A program made the position numbers and the translations under genes. Of a DNA stretch of 64,000 nucleotides, positions 36,393 through 44,675 are shown piece after piece (the stretch's first letter is position 1; every line of letters starts with the position of its first letter). The stretch comes from Serratia entomophila (lineage in GTDB: Bacteria > Pseudomonadota > Gammaproteobacteria > Enterobacterales > Enterobacteriaceae). The DNA is taken from contig NZ_CP082787.1 in NCBI RefSeq assembly GCF_021462285.1, positions 2,170,001-2,234,000 on the forward strand. Reading direction: 5' to 3'. The notes under the pieces were generated by a model. It was not told the origin of the DNA, ran no database searches, and was given only the letters and a program-made list of their open reading frames with translations.

Positions 36393-36692
36393 TTATGTAT
36401 CAGTATGTAACTGCTTAACGTAGTCATCATAGGTGCAGATCTCCACCTCGGGCGTTTTTCCCAAGGCTACCTGCCCGAGGCCTTGCGCCAGCTGTTGTAC
36501 ATCCTCTTGATTCATAGGGGTTATAAAAGCAAAGCTGTTGCTGCCCAGCTCATGGTGAACGCCGTTTTCGTCTGTCACCGACGTGACAAATCCATCTCGG
36601 GTTAATTGCCCCGTCAGCTTGGCCAAATCAGTTAATCCTGCTTCCTGGTAGTGAAAAGTCACCACAAAGCATGTCGTTGCAGATTGACTCAT
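36393..36692 (-). CDS. GhoS-like protein (type V antitoxin endoribonuclease family), without GhoT
   Basis: 99 residues. It aligns by eye with E. coli GhoS (98 aa) along most of its length: FVVTFHY for YVVSFDY, SVTDENGVHHELGSNSFAFIT for the DEYG...L-NSFAITT block, and ICTYDDYVKQL for IMTVDDYFRQF. GhoS cleaves mRNA of the membrane toxin GhoT. Downstream on this strand only about 130 bp remain before sitA and they hold no hydrophobic ORF of GhoT size, so it appears to be an orphan. An AAGAGGTG ribosome-binding site precedes the ATG. It is divergent from emtA. Confidence 0.75.
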   Translation of the reverse strand: MSQSATTCFVVTFHYQEAGLTDLAKLTGQLTRDGFVTSVTDENGVHHELGSNSFAFITPMNQEDVQQLAQGLGQVALGKTPEVEICTYDDYVKQLHTDT

Positions 36693-36801
36693 AAATCACC
36701 TCTTGGTATATGGATAGCTTGAGATTAGACCAAAAAATTAATGCAGGCGTCCTTACAAGTTGTATATGCTACGCAACCCATTGAAAGGAGTGAGGGATTC
36801 T

Positions 36802-37470
36802 GTGAAAACCAAAATAGGTTGTCTGACGGCAATTTTGCTTTTGTCCGGGTGCGCCAAAGAGCCGCAAACGGCGAGCAATATTTCAGGCAGTGGCACCACG
36901 CGCGGCGGTTGGCTGAAGCAGCCCCCTCCGCAGGCTCCGGTAAACCGCACGGGCACGCCGGTAGCCTATAACGATTACATTCGTCAGGCCGCCAGCAACT
37001 ATGGCGTTGACGAGACTTTAATCAAGGCGATTATTCAGGTGGAGTCCGGCTTTAACCCGAATGTGGTCAGCACCTCGAACGCCGTGGGATTAATGCAGCT
37101 GAAGGCTTCTACCGCCGGGCGCGACGCCTATCGGATGAAGGGAAGAAACGGGCAGCCAAGCTCACGTGAGTTGAAGGATCCGGCGGTCAATATTGATCTG
37201 GGAACGGCCTATATCAATATTCTTCAAAGCCAGCAGCTAGCCGGGATCAACAACCCACAGACGTTGCGTTATGCCACCATCGTTTCTTACGTTAACGGAG
37301 CGGGCGCCATGCTGCGCACCTTCTCGTCGGATAAGCGCGTGGCGGTGAACCGCATCAACCAGATGAGCCCGGATGAGTTTTATCAACACATCCAGAAAAA
37401 GCACCCGGCCCCGCAGGCGCCGCGCTATTTGTGGAAGGTCACCACCGCCTATCAGGCGATGTCGCAGTAA
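36802..37470 (+). CDS. emtA: Membrane-bound lytic murein endotransglycosylase EmtA (MltE)
   Basis: About 222 residues from GTG at 36802, chosen because it starts a lipoprotein signal (KTKIGCLTAILLLSGC, lipobox LLSG-C) and has GAGG six bases upstream; TTG/ATG codons 36-42 bp earlier are alternatives. The SLT domain carries the catalytic Glu in KAIIQVESGFNP, then SNAVGLMQLKASTAGRDAYR, and YVNGAGAMLRTFSSD near the end, as in E. coli EmtA (203 aa). It cleaves peptidoglycan endolytically from the outer membrane. The extra linker after the lipobox is Gly/Pro-rich. Confidence 0.92.
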   Translation: MKTKIGCLTAILLLSGCAKEPQTASNISGSGTTRGGWLKQPPPQAPVNRTGTPVAYNDYIRQAASNYGVDETLIKAIIQVESGFNPNVVSTSNAVGLMQLKASTAGRDAYRMKGRNGQPSSRELKDPAVNIDLGTAYINILQSQQLAGINNPQTLRYATIVSYVNGAGAMLRTFSSDKRVAVNRINQMSPDEFYQHIQKKHPAPQAPRYLWKVTTAYQAMSQ

Positions 37471-37484
37471 CCCCCAGCCTTGGC

Positions 37485-37513
37485 AAAAACGGCCGCTTTA
37501 TGCGGCCGTTTTT
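37485..37513 (+). terminator. Terminator of emtA
   Basis: AAAAACGGCCGC-TTTAT-GCGGCCGTTTTT hairpin, 17 bp after the stop. Confidence 0.92.
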
Positions 37514-37637
37514 ATCCTGAACCACCGCCAAAATGGCGACCCACCTCTCATTTCTCGTTATTTCCCATCCTGTTACCTGAAAAACCGCACAAAAAGTTAA
37601 ATTTACACTAGCGGCAAAATCTTTACGCTTATTCAGT

Positions 37638-37653
37638 AAGTTACCGGTAACAT
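37638..37653. promoter_or_regulatory. GntR-type operator upstream of the gluconate dehydrogenase operon
   Basis: AAGTTACCGGTAACAT contains a perfect 12-bp palindrome (GTTACCGGTAAC) and agrees with the GntR operators of enterobacteria (ATGTTACC-x-GTAACAT type). It is about 125 bp upstream of the first gene in the 308-bp spacer after emtA. The rest of the spacer is AT-rich without another recognisable element. Confidence 0.7.
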
Positions 37654-37778
37654 TTTTGCCAGTGCTCACATTGTGGTCTTCAATAAATATACAAATAAGT
37701 AACAAATTATTTTAAAAACCCGTATCGACCGCAAGGTTGAGGTTAAATAGTTGTGATTATCTTTGGATGGAATGTGAC

Positions 37779-38504
37779 ATGTCGAACGATAAAACTAACA
37801 ATTCACGGCGCGATTTTTTGCTGAAATCGATGACCTTAATTCCTGCGGCGGTGATCGGCGGCAGCGGCGTTAGCGCCCTGACGGCGCCAGCCCCTGCGGT
37901 TGCTGCAGCAGACACCCCAAAAACTACCGACTACCAACCGACCTTTTTCACCCCGGAAGAGTGGGCGTTCGTCAAGGCGGCGGTTGCGCGGCTGATCCCG
38001 GCCGATGAGCGCGGCCCCGGTGCGCTGGAAGCCGGCGTGCCGGAGTTTATCGACCGCCAGATGAACACCCCGTACGCCACCGGCTCCATCTGGTACATGC
38101 AGGGGCCATTCAACCCGGACGCGCCGAAGGAAATGGGCTACCAGCTGCCGCTGGTGCCGAAGCAAATCTACAACCTCGGCATCGCCGATGCCGACGCCTA
38201 CAGCAAGAAAACCGCCGGCAAAGCGTTTGCCGAGCTGGACGCCGCGCAGCAGGACGCTATGCTGCAGAAGTTTGAGTCCGGCGATGCGCAATTCGAGCAG
38301 TTACCGGCCAAGCTGTTCTTCTCTTACCTGCTGCAAAACGCCCGCGAAGGTTTCTTCAGCGATCCGATCCATGGCGGCAATAAAGACATGGTCGGCTGGA
38401 AGCTGATTAATTTTCCTGGCGCGCGCGCCGACTTTATGGACTGGGTTGAGCGAGGGGAGCGATATCCCTTCCCACCGGTATCAATTCGTGGGGAGAGAGG
38501 CTAA
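37779..38504 (+). CDS. Gluconate 2-dehydrogenase, subunit 3 (gamma, Tat-exported)
   Basis: 241 residues. A twin-arginine signal ([24 protein letters not shown]) sends it through Tat. The mature part is the gluconate-2-dehydrogenase subunit 3 domain ([40 protein letters not shown] in pieces). The catalytic subunit that follows has no signal of its own, so this subunit carries it across the membrane by hitchhiking (family knowledge). ATG at 37779 is chosen because the Tat motif follows directly; the open frame extends 14 codons upstream. The catalytic subunit starts two bases after its stop. Confidence 0.9.
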   Translation: MSNDKTNNSRRDFLLKSMTLIPAAVIGGSGVSALTAPAPAVAAADTPKTTDYQPTFFTPEEWAFVKAAVARLIPADERGPGALEAGVPEFIDRQMNTPYATGSIWYMQGPFNPDAPKEMGYQLPLVPKQIYNLGIADADAYSKKTAGKAFAELDAAQQDAMLQKFESGDAQFEQLPAKLFFSYLLQNAREGFFSDPIHGGNKDMVGWKLINFPGARADFMDWVERGERYPFPPVSIRGERG

Positions 38505-38506
38505 CC

Positions 38507-40288
38507 ATGGCAACGGTAATGAAAAAAGTAGACGCAGTGATCGTCGGCTTCGGCTGGGTCGGTGCGATCATGGCCAAAGAGCTGACCGAAGCGGGCCTCA
38601 ACGTGGTGGCGCTGGAGCGCGGCCCGATGCGCGACACCTACCCGGATGGTTCCTATCCGCAGGTGATCGACGAACTGACCTATAACATCCGCCGCAAGCT
38701 GTTCCAGGATCTGTCGAAAAGCACGGTGACCATCCGCCACAACGGCAGCCAGACCGCGGTGCCTTACCGTCAGTTGGCGGCGTTCCTGCCGGGAACCGGC
38801 GTGGGCGGTGCGGGCCTGCACTGGTCCGGCGTGCATTTCCGCGTCGATCCTATCGAGTTGCGCATGCGCAGCCACTACGAAGAACGCTACGGCAAAAGCT
38901 TTATTCCGAAGGACATGACCATTCAGGACTTCGGCGTGACCTACGATGAGCTGGAGCCGTTTTTCGACAAGGCGGAAAAAGTGTTCGGCACCTCCGGCAC
39001 CGCCTGGACCATCAAGGGCCAGAAGGTAGCGCAGAAGGGCGGCAACCGCTTTGCGGCCGATCGTTCCAGCGATTTCCCGCTGCCGGCACAGAAGAATACC
39101 TTCTCCGCCCAGCTGTTCGAGAAGGCGGCGCTGGAGGTGGGCTATCATCCATATAACCTGCCTTCCGCCAACACCTCAGACTCGTACACCAACCCGTACG
39201 GCGCGCAGATGGGGCCGTGCAACTTCTGCGGTTTCTGCAGCGGCTACGCCTGCTACATGTATTCCAAGGCTTCGCCGAACGTCAACATTCTGCCGGCGCT
39301 GCGCATGGAGAAACGCTTCGAGCTGCGCACCAACGCCAACGTGCTGAAGGTGAATCTGACCGACGATAAGTCCCGCGCCACCGGGGTGAACTATATCGAT
39401 GCGCAGGGCCGTGAAATCGAACAGCCGGCCGAGCTGGTGATCCTGGGCGCGTTCCAGTTCCACAACGTGCACCTGATGCTGCTGTCGGGCATCGGCAAGC
39501 CTTACGATCCGGTGACCGGCGAAGGGGTGGTCGGGCGCAACTTCGCCTACCAGAACATGACCACCATCAAGGCGTTCTTCGACAAGGACGTGTTCACCAA
39601 CCCGTTCATCGGCGCCGGCGGTAACGGCGTGGGCGTGGACGATTTCAACGCCGACAACTTTGACCACGCCAAAGAAGGCTTCGTCGGCGGTTCGCCGTTC
39701 TGGGTCAACCAGGCGGGCACCAAGCCGATCTCCGGCCTGCCGACCCCGCCGGGCACCCCGGCCTGGGGCAGCAAGTGGAAAGCGGCGGTGGCGGATGCCT
39801 ATACCCATCACATCTCGATGGACGCCCATGGCGCGCACCAGTCGTACCGCAACAACTATCTGGATCTCGATCCCAACTACAAGAACGTGTTCGGCCAGCC
39901 GCTGCTGCGCATGACCTTCGACTGGCAGGAAAACGACGTCAAGATGGCGCAGTTCATGTACGACAAGATGGCGCCGATCGCCAAGGCGATGAACCCGAAA
40001 CTGATCGCCGGCAGCCCGAAAAACGCCAACAGCCACTTCGACACCACCAGCTACCAGACCACCCATATGAACGGCGGCGCGGTGATGGGGGAAGATCCCA
40101 AGACCAGCGCAGTGAACCGCTATCTGCAGAGCTGGGACGTGCACAACGTGTTCTCGATCGGCGCATCGGCCTTCCCGCAGGGGCTGGGCTACAACCCGAC
40201 CGGCACCGTGGCCGCGTTGGCTTACTGGTCTGCCCGCGCCATTCGCGAGCAGTATTTGAAGAACCCAGGCCCCTTGGTGCAGGCATAA
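38507..40288 (+). CDS. Gluconate 2-dehydrogenase, FAD catalytic subunit (GMC oxidoreductase)
   Basis: 593 residues of the GMC family. The ADP-binding fold at the N-terminus is VDAVIVGFGWVGAIMAKELTEAGLNVVALERG, and PGTGVGGAGLHWSGVHF lies near residue 90. A four-cysteine motif Cys238-x2-Cys241-x2-Cys244-x4-Cys249 recalls the iron-sulfur site of related FAD sugar dehydrogenases. The C-terminal His/Asn region is VHNVFSIGASAFPQGLGYNPTGT. With its partners it oxidises D-gluconate to 2-keto-D-gluconate in the periplasm and passes electrons to the cytochrome subunit and ubiquinone. 2-Ketogluconate dehydrogenases share this architecture, so the substrate is inferred from subunit similarity and the GntR-type operator. 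Confidence 0.9.
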   Translation: MATVMKKVDAVIVGFGWVGAIMAKELTEAGLNVVALERGPMRDTYPDGSYPQVIDELTYNIRRKLFQDLSKSTVTIRHNGSQTAVPYRQLAAFLPGTGVGGAGLHWSGVHFRVDPIELRMRSHYEERYGKSFIPKDMTIQDFGVTYDELEPFFDKAEKVFGTSGTAWTIKGQKVAQKGGNRFAADRSSDFPLPAQKNTFSAQLFEKAALEVGYHPYNLPSANTSDSYTNPYGAQMGPCNFCGFCSGYACYMYSKASPNVNILPALRMEKRFELRTNANVLKVNLTDDKSRATGVNYIDAQGREIEQPAELVILGAFQFHNVHLMLLSGIGKPYDPVTGEGVVGRNFAYQNMTTIKAFFDKDVFTNPFIGAGGNGVGVDDFNADNFDHAKEGFVGGSPFWVNQAGTKPISGLPTPPGTPAWGSKWKAAVADAYTHHISMDAHGAHQSYRNNYLDLDPNYKNVFGQPLLRMTFDWQENDVKMAQFMYDKMAPIAKAMNPKLIAGSPKNANSHFDTTSYQTTHMNGGAVMGEDPKTSAVNRYLQSWDVHNVFSIGASAFPQGLGYNPTGTVAALAYWSARAIREQYLKNPGPLVQA

Positions 40289-40300
40289 GGACGGCGAGCG

Positions 40301-41638
40301 ATGAAAGCATTTGTACCGGCACTGGTTCTCAGTGCACTGAGTTTTTCCGCGTGGGCGCAGGATGCGACGGTCAGCAGTGAGCTGATCAAACGCGGCGAGT
40401 ATCTGGCGCGCGCCGGCGACTGCGTAGCCTGCCATACCAACGGCAAGAGCGGCAAAACCTTCGCCGGCGGTCTGGCGATGGAAACGCCGATCGGCACCAT
40501 TTACTCCACCAATATCACGCCGGACAAGAAAACCGGCATCGGCGATTACAGCTTCGAAGACTTCGATAACGCGGTGCGCAAGGGCGTAGCCAAAAATGGC
40601 AGCACCCTGTACCCGGCGATGCCGTATCCGTCGTTTGCGCTGGTGAAAGAGGACGATATGCGCGCCATGTACGCCTATTTCATGCACGGCGTGCAGCCGA
40701 TAGAGCAGGCCAACAAGGATTCCGATATCCCCTGGCCGCTGTCTATGCGCTGGCCGTTGAGCATCTGGCGCGGCATTTTTGCCCCGGCGCCGGCGGACTT
40801 TGTTGCCGATGCGAAAGCGGATCCTGTTCTCGAACGCGGCCGCTATCTGGTTGAGGGCCTGGGCCACTGCGGCGCCTGCCACACTCCGCGCAGCATCACC
40901 ATGCAGGAGAAGGCGCTGAGCAATAACGACGGCGATGACTATCTGTCCGGCAGCAATGCGCCGATCGACGGTTGGGTGGCGTCCAGCCTGCGCGGCGACC
41001 ATAAGGACGGGTTGGGGAGCTGGAGCGAAGCCGAGCTGACCGAATTCCTGAAAACCGGCCGCAATGACAAGTCCATCGTGTTCGGCGGCATGAGCGACGT
41101 GGTGGAGCACAGTCTGCAGTATCTGAGCGACGAAGACCTGACGGCGATTGCGCGCTACCTGAAATCGCTGCCGGCGAAAGACGGCCAGCAGCAGGCGGCA
41201 CCGGTGGAAGACAGCGTCGCCAAGGACCTGTGGCGCGGCGACGACAGCAAGCCCGGAGCGGCGTTGTATGTCGATAACTGCGCCGCCTGCCACCGCACCG
41301 ATGGCGTGGGCTATAAACGCGCCTTCCCGGCGCTGAAGGGCAACCCGGTGGTGCAGACCGAGGACGCGACCTCGCTGATCCACATCGTGCTGACCGGCAA
41401 CACTACGCCGGCGGTGAAGGGGGCGGTGTCCAACATCACCATGCCGCCGTTCGGCTGGCGGCTGAACGATCGGCAGGTCGCGGACGTGGTGAACTTCATC
41501 CGTTCCAGCTGGGGCAACAGCGCCAAGCCGGTGAGCGCCGCCGACGTGGCCGATGTGCGTAAGGATCGCACGATGATCCGCGACGAGAAAGAGATGGGCA
41601 GCGCGGCGGTACCGGACCATCCGGACGCCAATAAGTAA
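40301..41638 (+). CDS. Gluconate 2-dehydrogenase, triheme cytochrome c subunit
   Basis: 445 residues. The signal peptide KAFVPALVLSALSFSAWAQ is followed by three CxxCH heme-c sites at Cys41-Cys44-His45 (CVACH), Cys190-Cys193 (CGACH) and Cys327-Cys330-His331 (CAACH). This is the membrane-associated electron-transfer subunit that hands electrons from the flavoprotein to ubiquinone. It lies 12 bp after the catalytic subunit and is the last gene before a strong terminator. Maturation needs the Ccm system, which is outside this window. Confidence 0.92.
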   Translation: MKAFVPALVLSALSFSAWAQDATVSSELIKRGEYLARAGDCVACHTNGKSGKTFAGGLAMETPIGTIYSTNITPDKKTGIGDYSFEDFDNAVRKGVAKNGSTLYPAMPYPSFALVKEDDMRAMYAYFMHGVQPIEQANKDSDIPWPLSMRWPLSIWRGIFAPAPADFVADAKADPVLERGRYLVEGLGHCGACHTPRSITMQEKALSNNDGDDYLSGSNAPIDGWVASSLRGDHKDGLGSWSEAELTEFLKTGRNDKSIVFGGMSDVVEHSLQYLSDEDLTAIARYLKSLPAKDGQQQAAPVEDSVAKDLWRGDDSKPGAALYVDNCAACHRTDGVGYKRAFPALKGNPVVQTEDATSLIHIVLTGNTTPAVKGAVSNITMPPFGWRLNDRQVADVVNFIRSSWGNSAKPVSAADVADVRKDRTMIRDEKEMGSAAVPDHPDANK

Positions 41639-41644
41639 CTCCTT

Positions 41645-41672
41645 TAGGGCCTCGCGAGAGGCCCTAGTTTTT
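41645..41672 (+). terminator. Terminator of the gluconate dehydrogenase operon
   Basis: TAGGGCCTC-GCGA-GAGGCCCTA followed by GTTTTT. Confidence 0.92.
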
Positions 41673-41894
41673 GCGGGGGTGCGACGATTTTTCCAGCATT
41701 TTATGCTCGCAAATCACTCAATCAGCCGATAAAACATAGACCCGGACGCCGTTTTTCATTATCCTTTGCCGTCCTTCCATCAGTCGCAAGTATGAAATAT
41801 CGCTTTAATTCACTGATTAATATTAAAAAACTCGCGGAGAAGGATATCCCGTTAAGCGCAATCGTTGTCGCTGCAGATTAAGGTAGACTGTCTC

Positions 41895-43178
41895 ATGAGT
41901 ACGATTTCCCCCGATTCGGGCAGGCTGGCGACCGCTCAGCCGAACAAATGGAACAAAACCGACACCGTTTGGATGTTCGGCCTCTATGCCACCGCCGTAG
42001 GTGCAGGCACGTTGTTCCTGCCGATTAACGCCGGTCTGAATGGCCCGCTGGTGCTGTTGCTGATGGCTCTGTTCGCTTTCCCGCTCACCTATTTACCGCA
42101 CCGCGCCCTGAGCCGCTTTGTGCTCTCCGGCTCCAGCCGCGACGGCAACATTCATGACGTGGTGGTGGAGCACTTCGGCGTGCTGGCCGGCAAGATCATC
42201 ATGGTGCTGTACCTGATGGCGTTTTTCCCGATCGTGCTGGTGTACAGCATCTCGATCACCAATGCGCTCGACAGCTTTCTGATCCACCAGTTCCAGATGC
42301 AGCCGCTGCCGCGCATCTGGCTGAGCCTGGCGGTGGTGGTGGCGCTTAACCTGGTGCTGCTGCGCGGCAAGGACAGCATCGTTGCCGCGATGGGCATGCT
42401 GGTGTTCCCGCTGTTGGTGTTCCTGATGGGCATCTCGCTGTACCTGGTGCCGACCTGGCAAACCGCCAACTTCGTCAACGGTCTGGTCAGCACCCCGCTC
42501 GACAGCCCGGCGCTGTGGCACTCGCTGTGGCTGGCGGTACCGGTGATGGTGTTTTCCTTTAGCCATGCGCCTATCATCTCTTCCTTCGCCTCGACCCAGA
42601 AAAGCCTGTATGGCGACCAGGCCGAGCGCCGCTGCGCGCGCATCATGCGCTATAGCTACGTGCTGATTTGCGTTACCGTGCTGTTCTTCGTGTTCAGCTG
42701 CGTGCTGAGCCTGTCGCATGAAGACATGCAGCAGGCGAAAGAGCAAAACATCACCGTGCTGACCACGCTGGCCAATAAGTTCTCCAACCCGCTGATCGCC
42801 TATCTTGGGCCGGTGATGGCGATGTTGGCGATGGCCAAATCCTATCTCGGCACGTCGTTGGGCGTGACCGAAGGCGCGACCAGCCTGATCGACGGGCTGA
42901 CGCGTGCGGTCGGCAAGCCGCTGAGCTCACGCCTGACTCACCGCATCTCTGCGGTGGCGCTGTTCCTGCTCACCTGGGCGGCGACGGTGTGGAACCCCAG
43001 CGCCTTGCACATCATCGAGACCATCAGCGGGCCGTTGATTGCGGCGATCCTGTTTATCCTGCCGATGTATGCGGTGCGCGCGGTGCCGGCGATGCGTCGT
43101 TATCGGGCGCTGAGCAACCTGTTCGTGCTGGTGATGGGATTAATTGCGCTGTCGGCGTTGATCTACAACCTGGTTTGA
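41895..43178 (+). CDS. HAAAP-family serine/threonine-type amino-acid permease
   Basis: 427 residues with about 11 membrane segments of the hydroxy/aromatic amino acid permease family. The first segment WMFGLYATAVGAGTLFLPINAG carries the family's GAG-x-LFLP motif. Further markers are LPHRALSRFVLSG, VMVFSFSHAPIISSFASTQKSLYG and LAMAKSYLGTSLGVTEGATSLIDGL. It resembles SdaC and YhaO/DlsT; the exact substrate cannot be told from sequence, so no symbol is given. The ATG at 41895 is used because the ten earlier codons are unconserved. Its natural terminator has been split by an IS element. Confidence 0.88.
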   Translation: MSTISPDSGRLATAQPNKWNKTDTVWMFGLYATAVGAGTLFLPINAGLNGPLVLLLMALFAFPLTYLPHRALSRFVLSGSSRDGNIHDVVVEHFGVLAGKIIMVLYLMAFFPIVLVYSISITNALDSFLIHQFQMQPLPRIWLSLAVVVALNLVLLRGKDSIVAAMGMLVFPLLVFLMGISLYLVPTWQTANFVNGLVSTPLDSPALWHSLWLAVPVMVFSFSHAPIISSFASTQKSLYGDQAERRCARIMRYSYVLICVTVLFFVFSCVLSLSHEDMQQAKEQNITVLTTLANKFSNPLIAYLGPVMAMLAMAKSYLGTSLGVTEGATSLIDGLTRAVGKPLSSRLTHRISAVALFLLTWAATVWNPSALHIIETISGPLIAAILFILPMYAVRAVPAMRRYRALSNLFVLVMGLIALSALIYNLV

Positions 43179-43196
43179 ATGCGGGTAAAACCGAAG

Positions 43197-43207
43197 GGGC
43201 GCGATTA
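43197..43207 (+). terminator. Left half of the permease terminator, interrupted by the IS
   Basis: GGGCGCGA plus TTA. Joining it to 44657-44671 (TCGCGCCC and seven T) without the IS and one TTA copy recreates GGGCGCGA-TTA-TCGCGCCC-T7, a textbook terminator. Confidence 0.85.
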
Positions 43208-43240
43208 TGAACTGCACCCCAGAAGTTGGACGGTGTAAAT

Positions 43241-44077
43241 TCACGCAGCCTTCGAGGCCTGAGTTCGGTACTCCACCGGACTCAGGCCTTTCAGTTTCTG
43301 CCTGATACGATGAGAGTTGTAGTAATCAATGTAAATGTCTATCTCTTGCGCCAGGTGTTCCACACTCTCAAAACGCTGCAAGTAATACAGCTCCGCTTTC
43401 AGATGTCCGAAGAAGTTCTCCATCACGGCATTGTCCAGGCAATTTCCCTTGCGAGACATGCTCTGCTTTATCCCGTTAACCCGCAACGCATGCTGATAAG
43501 CCGCCATCTGATAGTGCCAACCCTGGTCACTGTGCAACAGCAACTGCTCACCCGGCTTCATCCTGCTTACCGCCTTGTCCAACATCCTTTTAACCAGCCT
43601 AAACTCTGCCCGGCGAGCCACTTCATAAGCGATGATTTCACCGTTGTACAAGTCGAGCACCGGTGATAAATACAGCTTATCCTCACCAACCCGGAACTCC
43701 GTTACATCCGTTACCCACTTTTGATTGGGGCATTGAGCGGTAAAATTACGCTGCAGGAGATTGGGTGCCAACTTGCCTGTATTCCCCTTGTATGAGCGGT
43801 ACTTTTTACGGCGAACCGGTGACTTCAGCTGCAGCGCTGTCATCAGTTTTTGCACGGTTTTATGATTTAAACCGTACCCTTCCTTTCGCATTACGCAGGT
43901 TATGCGACGATAGCCGTAACGGCCTTTATGGACGTTAAAGACTTCGGCTATTCGTTGTTTAGCCTCACGGTATTTATCCGGCACTCGACCGACTTTACAG
44001 CAATAATAGTACGTGCTGCGCGCCAGCCCACCGGCATGCAACAGCCTGTCTAAACGGTGCTCTTGCCTTAATGCCGT
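43241..44077 (-). CDS. IS150-group transposase OrfB (DDE catalytic domain)
   Basis: About 278 residues when read from the frameshift site. The retroviral-integrase core has its acidic triad in KWVTDVTEF (Asp), LLHSDQGWHYQ (Asp) and DNAVMENFFGHLKAELYY (Glu), and an upstream HTH_21 segment KGRYGYRRITCVMRKEG. It is expressed as an OrfAB fusion: at the end of orfA the sequence GGG-CAA-AAA-TAG allows a -1 slip on the A-run into frame ATA-GTC-ACG. A TTG at 44041 could start an independent OrfB. All catalytic residues are intact. Confidence 0.92.
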   Translation of the reverse strand, partial: TALRQEHRLDRLLHAGGLARSTYYYCCKVGRVPDKYREAKQRIAEVFNVHKGRYGYRRITCVMRKEGYGLNHKTVQKLMTALQLKSPVRRKKYRSYKGNTGKLAPNLLQRNFTAQCPNQKWVTDVTEFRVGEDKLYLSPVLDLYNGEIIAYEVARRAEFRLVKRMLDKAVSRMKPGEQLLLHSDQGWHYQMAAYQHALRVNGIKQSMSRKGNCLDNAVMENFFGHLKAELYYLQRFESVEHLAQEIDIYIDYYNSHRIRQKLKGLSPVEYRTQASKAA

Positions 44078-44079
44078 GA

Positions 44080-44598
44080 CTATTTTTGCCCTTTCCGCCG
44101 TGCCCGGGCATCGTTTTCCTGCATCAAGGCTCTCAGCTTTTTTATGTAGTCATTCTGAGCGCGTAAAAACTCGATTTCCTCCCGCATCTCTTCGGGGGTC
44201 AACTCATCTGGCGACTTATCCGCATGGGGTGTTTTGGGATGCTGATACATTCGGCGACCACGCTGGTTCCGGTTGAGGGCTTCGGCCCCATTCTCCTGAT
44301 AGAGCTTAACCCAGTGTTCCAGCGTCGTGTATGAGGGGATATCAAATTGTGCGGCAACGTCCGCTAAAGAAAAAGGATTGGAGAGGGCAAACTCGACGAC
44401 AGAGAGCTTAAATTCGGGTGTGTAATGTCGTTGCCGTCCGGGTTGCAGCCCTGGCTCACCATGATGTTGATAGGCCGCAATCCAGCGACGTAGCTGGACA
44501 TGGGCGACAGAGAATTTTCTCGCGGTCTGCCTTTGGCTGCCGTGTCCGGTAAGATAGTACCGGACTACGTCGAGTTTGAACGGGAGTGAATATTTCAT
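44080..44598 (-). CDS. IS150-group transposase OrfA (DNA-binding)
   Basis: 172 residues with two helix-turn-helix units (KLDVVRYYLTGHGSQRQTARKFSVAHVQLRRWI and KLSVVEFALSNPFSLADVAAQFDIPSYTTLEHWV in pieces). A C-terminal leucine-rich coiled coil (EEMREEIEFLRAQNDYIKKL) supports OrfA/OrfAB multimerisation. The size and double-HTH layout are those of IS150 InsJ. ATG 44598 begins KYSLPFKLDVV; the longer frame runs out of the element and is rejected. Confidence 0.92.
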   Translation of the reverse strand: MKYSLPFKLDVVRYYLTGHGSQRQTARKFSVAHVQLRRWIAAYQHHGEPGLQPGRQRHYTPEFKLSVVEFALSNPFSLADVAAQFDIPSYTTLEHWVKLYQENGAEALNRNQRGRRMYQHPKTPHADKSPDELTPEEMREEIEFLRAQNDYIKKLRALMQENDARARRKGQK

Positions 44599-44653
44599 AA
44601 AAACTGCACCTCCAAATGTCAGATGACCTGTCCAACATTTGGGGTGCAGTTCA

Positions 44654-44671
44654 TTATCGCGCCCTTTTTTT
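44654..44671 (+). terminator. Right half of the permease terminator with T-run
   Basis: The TTA duplication, then TCGCGCCC and seven T. See the left half at 43197-43207. On the minus strand it lies five bases past the marC stop, so the original hairpin served the spacer between two convergent genes. Confidence 0.85.
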
Positions 44672-44675
44672 ATGC

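Larger units (their letters stand above)
43208..44653 (-). mobile_element. IS3-family insertion sequence, IS150 group, 1446 bp, apparently intact
   Basis: The ends are 24-bp terminal inverted repeats with 22 matches (TGAACTGCACCCCA common to both, then GAAGTTGGAC left and AATGTTGGAC right). A 3-bp target duplication TTA lies at 43205-43207 and 44654-44656. Two ORFs on the minus strand, joined by a -1 frameshift, encode the transposase. Near-perfect ends, a clean duplication and intact ORFs point to a recent insertion. Several IS150-group elements such as IS1397 and ISKpn1 are known to insert into loops of palindromes, and this copy sits in a terminator loop. Confidence 0.93.

Noticed and set aside
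39176..41620. Minus-strand open frame of 814 codons across the gluconate dehydrogenase genes
   Set aside because: It is a shadow of the plus-strand subunits with heme, FAD and signal motifs. It is rich in Arg, His and Val and has no domain.
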